Below, piece after piece: positions 58,968-64,000 of a stretch of DNA of 64,000 nucleotides. Positions within the stretch are counted from its first letter, which is position 1. Every line of letters begins with the position of its first letter. The notes below the pieces were generated by a model. It searched no databases. It had not been told where the DNA came from and worked only from the letters and a program-made list of their open reading frames with translations. The stretch spans positions 29,494,001-29,558,000 of the forward strand of contig NC_083388.1 of NCBI RefSeq assembly GCF_031755915.1, written 5' to 3'. The position numbers were made by a program, and so were the translations under genes. The stretch comes from Ziziphus jujuba. Lineage: Eukaryota > Streptophyta > Magnoliopsida > Rosales > Rhamnaceae.

Positions 58968-59038
58968 TCATTTGGTCTGGTGGTGTGGTAATTCCTTAAT
59001 AGTGTAAGAGGTTCTGGGTTCAATACTTGGCATGGCCC
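58968..59038 (+). repeat. tRNA-Pro-like module 1
   Basis: 71 bp starting TCATTTGGTCTGGTGG and ending CATGGCCC. TGGTCTGGTGG fits the Pol III A box; GGTTCAATAC stands where a B box would be. Layout follows plant tRNA-Pro. Confidence 0.65.
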
Positions 59039-59205
59039 TATCTAATTTTATTTGTTTATGGATTGGTACACGAGTAAATAAAAAAAGAAAAAGAAAAGAA
59101 AAGGGGATGATGCGTCGCCTTTTCCTCTATTTGGCAAACTTTTATGAAAACAATGCGTCGCCTAAAACTATATTAGCTATTTCTTATTGCATTATTATAT
59201 CCAAG

Positions 59206-59275
59206 TCATTTGGTCTAGTGGTGTGGTGATTACTTGAGAATGTAAGAGGTTCTGGGTTCAATTCTTGGATGACCT
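59206..59275 (+). repeat. tRNA-Pro-like module 2 (best preserved)
   Basis: A-box-like TGGTCTAGTGG at 59211-59221 and B-box-like GGTTCAATTC at 59255-59264, 33 bases apart. TTAC and GTAA can pair as an anticodon-type stem, and CTGGG-loop-CTTGG as a T arm with wobble pairs. The start matches plant tRNA-Pro (CATTTGGTCTAGTGGT). The acceptor stem is not preserved, so not a functional tRNA. Confidence 0.7.
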
Positions 59276-59461
59276 TTCTTGATTTTGTTTTTTTATGGGT
59301 TTGTACAAGTGTAAATAAAAAAATTGAAAAAAAAGAAAAAGAAAAGGCGACGCATTTGTTAAAAAATGTGTCATCTATTTGTTTATTTGACAACTCTCTT
59401 TTTAAAAAATGCATCACCTAAAACTATATTAGCTATTTTTTATTGTATTTTTGCATCCTAG

Positions 59462-59532
59462 CCATTTGGTTTGCTGGTGTGGTGATTCCTTAATAGTGTA
59501 AGAGGTTCTGGGTTCAATTCTTGCCATGGCCC
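59462..59532 (+). repeat. tRNA-Pro-like module 3
   Basis: CATTTGGTTTGCTGG (A box changed) with B-box-like GGTTCAATTC at 59512-59521. Confidence 0.6.
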
Positions 59533-59755
59533 TATCTGATTTTTTTTTATAGGTTTGTAAATGTGTAAATAAAAAAATTGAAAAAGAAAAGAAAAGAAAA
59601 GGCGATGCATTTGTTGAAAAATGCATCGCCTTTCCTCTATTTGACGACTCTTTTTTAAAAAATGCTTCGCCTTTCCTCTATTTGATGACTCTTTTTTAAA
59701 AAATGCATCGCTTAAAACTACATTAACTATTTCTTGTTGCATTATTACATCTAAG

Positions 59756-59825
59756 TCATTTGGTCTCGTGGTGTGGTGATTCTTTTAGAATGTAAGAGGT
59801 TTTGGGTTCAATTATTGGCATGGCC
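59756..59825 (+). repeat. tRNA-Pro-like module 4
   Basis: TCATTTGGTCTCGTGG and GGTTCAATTA; same spacing as module 2. Confidence 0.6.
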
Positions 59826-60070
59826 ATATTTGATTTTTTTTTTAATGGGTTTGTACACATGTCAATAAAAAAAAAATTAAAAAAGGAGAATAAACAAATG
59901 CGTCACCTTTTCCTCTATTTGGTGACTCTTTTTTAAAACAATGTATCGCCTAAAACTAGAGTAAGTCATTTGGTGTGCGTTGCCTTTTCCTCTACTTGGT
60001 GACTCTTTTTTAAAACAATGCATATCCTAAAACTATATTAGCTATTTCTTGTAATATTATTACATTTAAG

Positions 60071-60105
60071 TCATTTGGTCTGGTGGTGTGGTGATTCCTT
60101 CAAAG
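60071..60105 (+). repeat. tRNA-Pro-like module 5, 5' half
   Basis: First half of a module (TCATTTGGTCTGGTGG ... GATTCCTT), interrupted by a 1.03-kb insertion; the second half is at 61141-61178 (GTAAGAGG ... GGTTCAATTC). Confidence 0.65.
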
Positions 60106-61134
60106 TGTTGGGGTGAGAAGGTTATGACCAAGAGCAAGCTAGCTTGAAGTGTTAGCAACACGCAAGCTTTTGGTGATGCTCTTGGGAATGGTTGTGTGTG
60201 AGTTGTGTTCTTAGGTTTTGGTTATGGTGTTTTCTGGTTTTCAGGGTTCCTAGAGTGTTCTAAGGTATTGAAGAAGAGATGAGAAGAAGGGGACCACATT
60301 GATTTTTGAAAATGAGGCTTGGATGTTAGCCATCTCATTCATTTAAAAATATAAGCTTGAAATTACAACTAGTTCACACATGCCAAGCATGTGAGCTTAC
60401 AAAATGAGTAAAGTATTTGAAATTTAAAAAGTAAAATGGTCAACACCTAAATTTTCATACACAAAAGAGGTAAAAACCAGCTGCAACTTGTCTATTCCAA
60501 ATATAGTAAAAAGTGGCACATGGTTTGAACTAAGTTCCTATTGTTTAACTAGTTTGGGTAAACAACCAAACTAGCTTCACCTACTTAGTTACCCTTTGTA
60601 TCTGCTTATGAAACTTGGTTTGAAGCATCCTTGATCATCAATAAATATTGTTCCAAGAGCTAGGAAAGTTCTGGAACCGGACCATGGGCCAAACAGCTCC
60701 AAAACTGATCCATACTCTGCATACTGGGCCCATCAGATACAGCAATCGTTTTGGAATAGAACATGGACTTTCCCATGTTATTTTGACCTAAAATTTGAAT
60801 CATAGTCTTCTATATATGTCTGTAGACATCCCTCAAAATTTCAGCCCAAAACACCATTTGCAACCTGAGATATAAGATTAATAGTGGACCTATGTTGCTG
60901 GAAATTATGAATCCAACACCATAGGCATTTCAAGCATAACGTTCCTCTCTTTTGTGCATAGTTTTGCCTATGATTTTGCATACATAACTTAGGCACAAAA
61001 CATTATCAAAATATACCTTGCATAAATTAAAAACATACAAAAAATATAAACTCATAAAAGGAAAGGAGGTGATACCACGGTGTGCATGCTAGCCGGTGAC
61101 ATGCACCATCAAGTGGCAAAATTGCCACACTTCA
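60106..61134. mobile_element. 1.03-kb insertion of unknown type
   Basis: Separates the two halves of a tRNA-like module. Ends are TGTTGGGGTGAG and GCCACACTTCA, so TG...CA as in a solo LTR or small LTR element, but adjacent bases (CAAAG and ATAGAG) do not give a clear target duplication. No coding motif. Boundaries are uncertain by a few bases. Confidence 0.5.
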
Positions 61135-61140
61135 ATAGAG

Positions 61141-61178
61141 AGTGTAAGAGGTTTTGGGTTCAATTCTTAGCATGGCCC
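61141..61178 (+). repeat. tRNA-Pro-like module 5, 3' half
   Basis: Resumes at AGTGTAAGAGG with GGTTCAATTC and CATGGCCC, colinear with 60071-60105. Confidence 0.65.
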
Positions 61179-61363
61179 TATCTGATTTTATTTTTTTAAT
61201 AGATTTTTACATGCGTAAATAAAAAAAATTGAAAATAAAAAAGAAAAGGTGATGCATTTGTTGAAAAATGCATCGCCCTTTCCTTTATTTGGCAACTCCT
61301 TTTTTAAAAAATGCGTCGCCTAAAACTACATTAGCTAATTTTTTTTGCATTATTACATCTAAG

Positions 61364-61422
61364 TCATTTGGTCTCGTGAATCGTCAAATAAGAGGTTCTG
61401 TATTCAATTCTTGGCATGGCCA
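61364..61422 (+). repeat. tRNA-Pro-like module 6 (degraded)
   Basis: TCATTTGGTCTCGTG and AGAGGTTCTG ... TTCAATTC, with the middle shortened. Two further stubs (59965 and 61590) keep only AAGTCATTTGGT before jumping to the hairpin. Confidence 0.5.
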
Positions 61423-61714
61423 TATCTGATTTCTTTTTTTTTTTAATGGGTTTGTACACATGTCAATAAAAAAAAAATAGAGAAAAAAAGAAACAAATGC
61501 ATTACCTTTTTTTCTATTTGGTGACTCTTTTTTAAAACAATGTATCGCCTAAAACTATATTAGCTATTTCTTGTTGTATTATTACATCTAAGTCATTTGG
61601 TATGCGTCGCCTTTTCCTCTACCTGGCGACTCTTTTTCAAAACAATGCATTGCCTAAAACTATATTAACTATTTCTTGTTATTTGACTTATTCCAATCAA
61701 GGGACAATGTGGAG

Positions 61715-62382
61715 GAATCATTATTAATCATATTTGGCATCCTAAATAGCATATGGAATCTGATTTGGAGCCCAAACAAGCTGAAAATTGGTCAAAGATA
61801 CCTTAGTAGTAAAACTAGTGAATTAGTTTCCTAATTTGATTTTGACTTTTTGTTTCAGGAAATTAGTCTTCTATTTGGTTTCTATTTATTTATTTGCTGG
61901 CAAAATCAACTTAGGAATATTATTATTTTATTATTTTCATTGTAAATTAATTAATTCCTAACTAAAAAAGAAAGGAATTAATTAAACCAAATTAGATTAG
62001 GAAAGGGGTGAATTTCGGCCAAGCTAGGTTTTCTATTTTTTGGTGGCCAGTATTACTTAGTTAGTTAGGGTTTTATTTTATAAATTTTGAGCCTATTTAA
62101 GGGCTTGTTTTATCAACAATAATCAGTACAATATTCATATAGAAAATTATTTGTGAGGTTGAATTCTCTTTTCTCTTTGAACACCTAAAACATCGTTAGT
62201 GAATGAGTGTTTGAGTTTGACTTATCAATCGGAGATCCATCACCTATTGTGGCATTTTCATTATGCCAAGGTTTCTAATCATAGGTTGGTTAGGGATTAA
62301 GGTGACCATTAAAACTTGAACATAATTAGATATGGGCTAATATAATATGGGTTTAGGCACAGGTCGTCCTAGGTTCGTATCA
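61715..62382 (+). repeat. NAG-type LTR 3' fragment
   Basis: From about CATATTTGGCATCCTAAA to the end CCTAGGTTCGTATCA, with the TATTTAAGGG box near 62093. The first 400 bp of the LTR is missing. No PBS follows, so it is a 3' or solo LTR remnant. Confidence 0.75.
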
Positions 62383-64000
62383 GAAGGGATTCGCCTTGAC
62401 CACCTTTCAATTAAGTAGGCTAGATGAAAGGAATTGACCACAATTATAAATCCTTTTTTCTTACTTGTTTAGGATTGGGGGATGATGCTTACATCAGAAA
62501 ACATAGACTCAACTCTCATTCATAATACTAAAATGAAGCAACGGCTGGGGTATTGTGACACAAACTGACCACTCACTTCTTCAACTCTTTAACTCGCGTA
62601 TTGCCTATGGCTCCTTCCCAAAGATCCTAGCCAACTAAGCTACTAAACTCAACAACTGTAAGCTTTTTTTAGGTTAGGAAAGGTAGGAAATACCAGCTCT
62701 TTAGCTACATTTTGAATGCAAGCTCAGGCCTTTAGTCCAAAGCAGCACCCGTTCACTCTTAAAAGTAGTGTGCTTGTAAAAGATCCCACTGCTTGAAGTA
62801 ATACCGGTGCAATCCTTGGTAGTCCACTCAATTGCTCTCTTGTATTGTTCGAAGCAACGAGTGAGAATAGCTTCTTAGGTCAATTTGAAATCAATAGCAA
62901 AGGCAACGGATTCATGAGCATTACGGGACTACAGCTTAGTTAGGACATAGTATCTTACTGATAAGTAAAGATAGCCCTAGCATAGACATTTGAAGGGGAA
63001 AACACATTAAGCTTCTTTCTTTCACACTGACTGGATTGCTTTCTTGACTCCGACTACACATTTAACTGCAAGGAGAGGATCGATGTAATTGAGCTCGTAT
63101 TTCTATAGGGTCCTAGGTATGAAGTAGCTCTAAAATATAGAACATGGAATGGAAAAGATGGATAAAGATAAGGGGAGGTGCTTTCACTAAGATACGTGGT
63201 GAAATAAGATTCATTAATCTCTTTTAAAGTTATTTACACCTCGAAGTGTGTAAATACCAGATGCATAGGTTGAGTCATTCGCTAAAAAACTATTTTGTTG
63301 GGTGATCAACCAGGTGCTCCTACCCTAATGAATGCCCAGTGGAAGAACTCACTTTCCTATCGTTCAGTAGGAGATTCCTTTTTGTGGCTTGAAATTTATT
63401 ACCTGTTGCTAACAGAGAGAGATCTTTCATTAGGGTTTGATGCTCCTCAATGGAGATCCCTAGAATAATAGCTTGCTTGTGGAACTTGGTACTTTAATGG
63501 GGGTATTCTTGTACAGCTTGGCCCTTTCCCTGACGCACTGCCGTTGAATCTACTAGTCCTCCTCAAACCTAGTGGGATAAAATTCCTTGCGAATTACTAT
63601 TCTCTTAGCTTAGGAAAGATTATTCCATAAAATAGCCCATGCTAGGCATCTGATTTTGAACTAATTCGAATCTTGTGACCCATGATCCTTAGGAAGGGCT
63701 CGATCCCAAACCAGGCTCCACTCAAGGCGATGGATGACTATCCTTATTTCTGTTGGTTACGTTAATCAATCAAAAGTAAGTAGACCTGAATTGAATCATG
63801 ACTATATAAGCTATTCTGGTATTAAGAATCGATATAGATGGAATCCTGGAAGCAGACCTTTGATTTCCTTGGACCACGTAAGAATTCATTATCTGATACA
63901 ATCTTCTTATTCCTGGATGCTCCATAGAAACCCATCGCTATTCCTTTCCTCCACTGAGAAAGGTTCATTCTGAATCACAAATCTTGTGATTCGTTATGGT
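62383..64000. other. Possible mitochondrial-derived DNA (NUMT)
   Basis: Base composition changes sharply to a balanced mix, A/T tracts vanish, and the text (for example CTTTCTTGACTCCGAC, GGAGAGGATCG, TTAGCTTAGGAAAG) resembles plant mitochondrial intergenic DNA. One 79-codon open frame (63734-63973, ATG, YSGIKNRYRWNPGSRPL) has no family I can name. The assignment is by composition and style, not by an identified mitochondrial gene. Confidence 0.4.

Larger units (their letters stand above)
57440..61680. repeat. GCGTCGCC hairpin repeat region
   Basis: Diverged repeats in which arms such as GGCGATGCATTT and AAATGCATCGCC pair around short loops (perfect 12-bp arms at 59601-59630; near-perfect at 61248-61277). 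Further copies near 57449, 57672, 57906, 58596 and 58784. From 58920 each unit reads CCTAAAACTATATTAGCT, TTTCTTGTTGCATTATTAC, a tRNA-like module, AAATAAAAAAA and a hairpin. Unit spacing is 239-313 bp. Next to a DUF4216 remnant, CACTA subterminal repeats are the likeliest origin. Confidence 0.8.

Noticed and set aside
58968..61422. Functional tRNA-Pro genes
   Set aside because: Acceptor stems are not complementary, stems rely on wobble pairs and the anticodon loop is not preserved; at most tRNA-derived.
63734..63973. 79-codon ATG open frame as a mitochondrial gene
   Set aside because: I cannot match it to any mitochondrial protein family; short open frames are frequent in such DNA.

Overview
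The window is transposon-dominated nuclear DNA from a flowering plant, probably a eudicot. Evidence: LTR retrotransposons of both superfamilies whose primer-binding sites resemble the complement of plant initiator tRNA-Met (TGGTATCAGAGC), CACTA (En/Spm) DNA transposon remnants with DUF4216-type coding pieces, and very AT-rich tandem arrays. I found no convincing host gene; every recognisable protein belongs to a mobile element. Labels such as NAG, Copia-A and Gypsy-T are mine.

Layout. 1-4296 (- strand): Copia-A, in which a 1.32-kb block (flank + LTR + PBS + gag) is repeated three times in tandem. 4325-9215 (+) and 9711-15879 (+): NAG-1 and NAG-2. 50361-56629 (-): NAG-3. NAG is a Ty3-type family carrying gag, protease and integrase C-terminus but no reverse transcriptase, RNase H or integrase catalytic core. 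Each copy has its own perfect 5-bp target duplication (CCATA, CCCAT, ACACA). NAG-2 keeps one open frame of 1024 codons. 16188-24608 (-): Gypsy-T, a chromovirus-like Ty3 element with 2.9-kb LTRs, decayed pol and a truncated 5' LTR. 24609-25880 (+): CACTA coding remnants. 28158-28834 (+): 3' end of a copia element with an LTR of the Copia-A family. 29939-35011 (-): an old NAG-related leader and LTR that received a solo LTR (32227-33357, TSD TGATG) and then a nested tandem array (33131-34875).

35150-39720 is a tandem array of about 20 units of roughly 185-330 bp, each carrying a GGCGATGC / GCATCGCC-type hairpin. 39725-44400 is AT-rich with diverged duplications. 44521-49398 (+) is Copia-B, cut inside its gag zinc knuckle by a 2.9-kb CACTA-type element (45447-48352, TSD TAT). 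49399-49883 holds an LTR fragment and a 27-bp minisatellite. Around the NAG-3 insertion lies CACTA-related DNA: a DUF4216 tail (56757-56990, -) and, from 57440 to 61680, repeats with the same GCGTCGCC hairpins. From 58968 those repeats also include modules that look like a tRNA-Pro gene, with A-box-like and B-box-like motifs. 61715-62382 is another NAG-like LTR end. The last 1.6 kb has a different base composition and resembles plant mitochondrial intergenic DNA.

How the parts relate: NAG would depend on enzymes from an autonomous partner not seen here; its gag and LTRs are what it contributes. The rest of the window records nested insertion, unequal exchange and decay.
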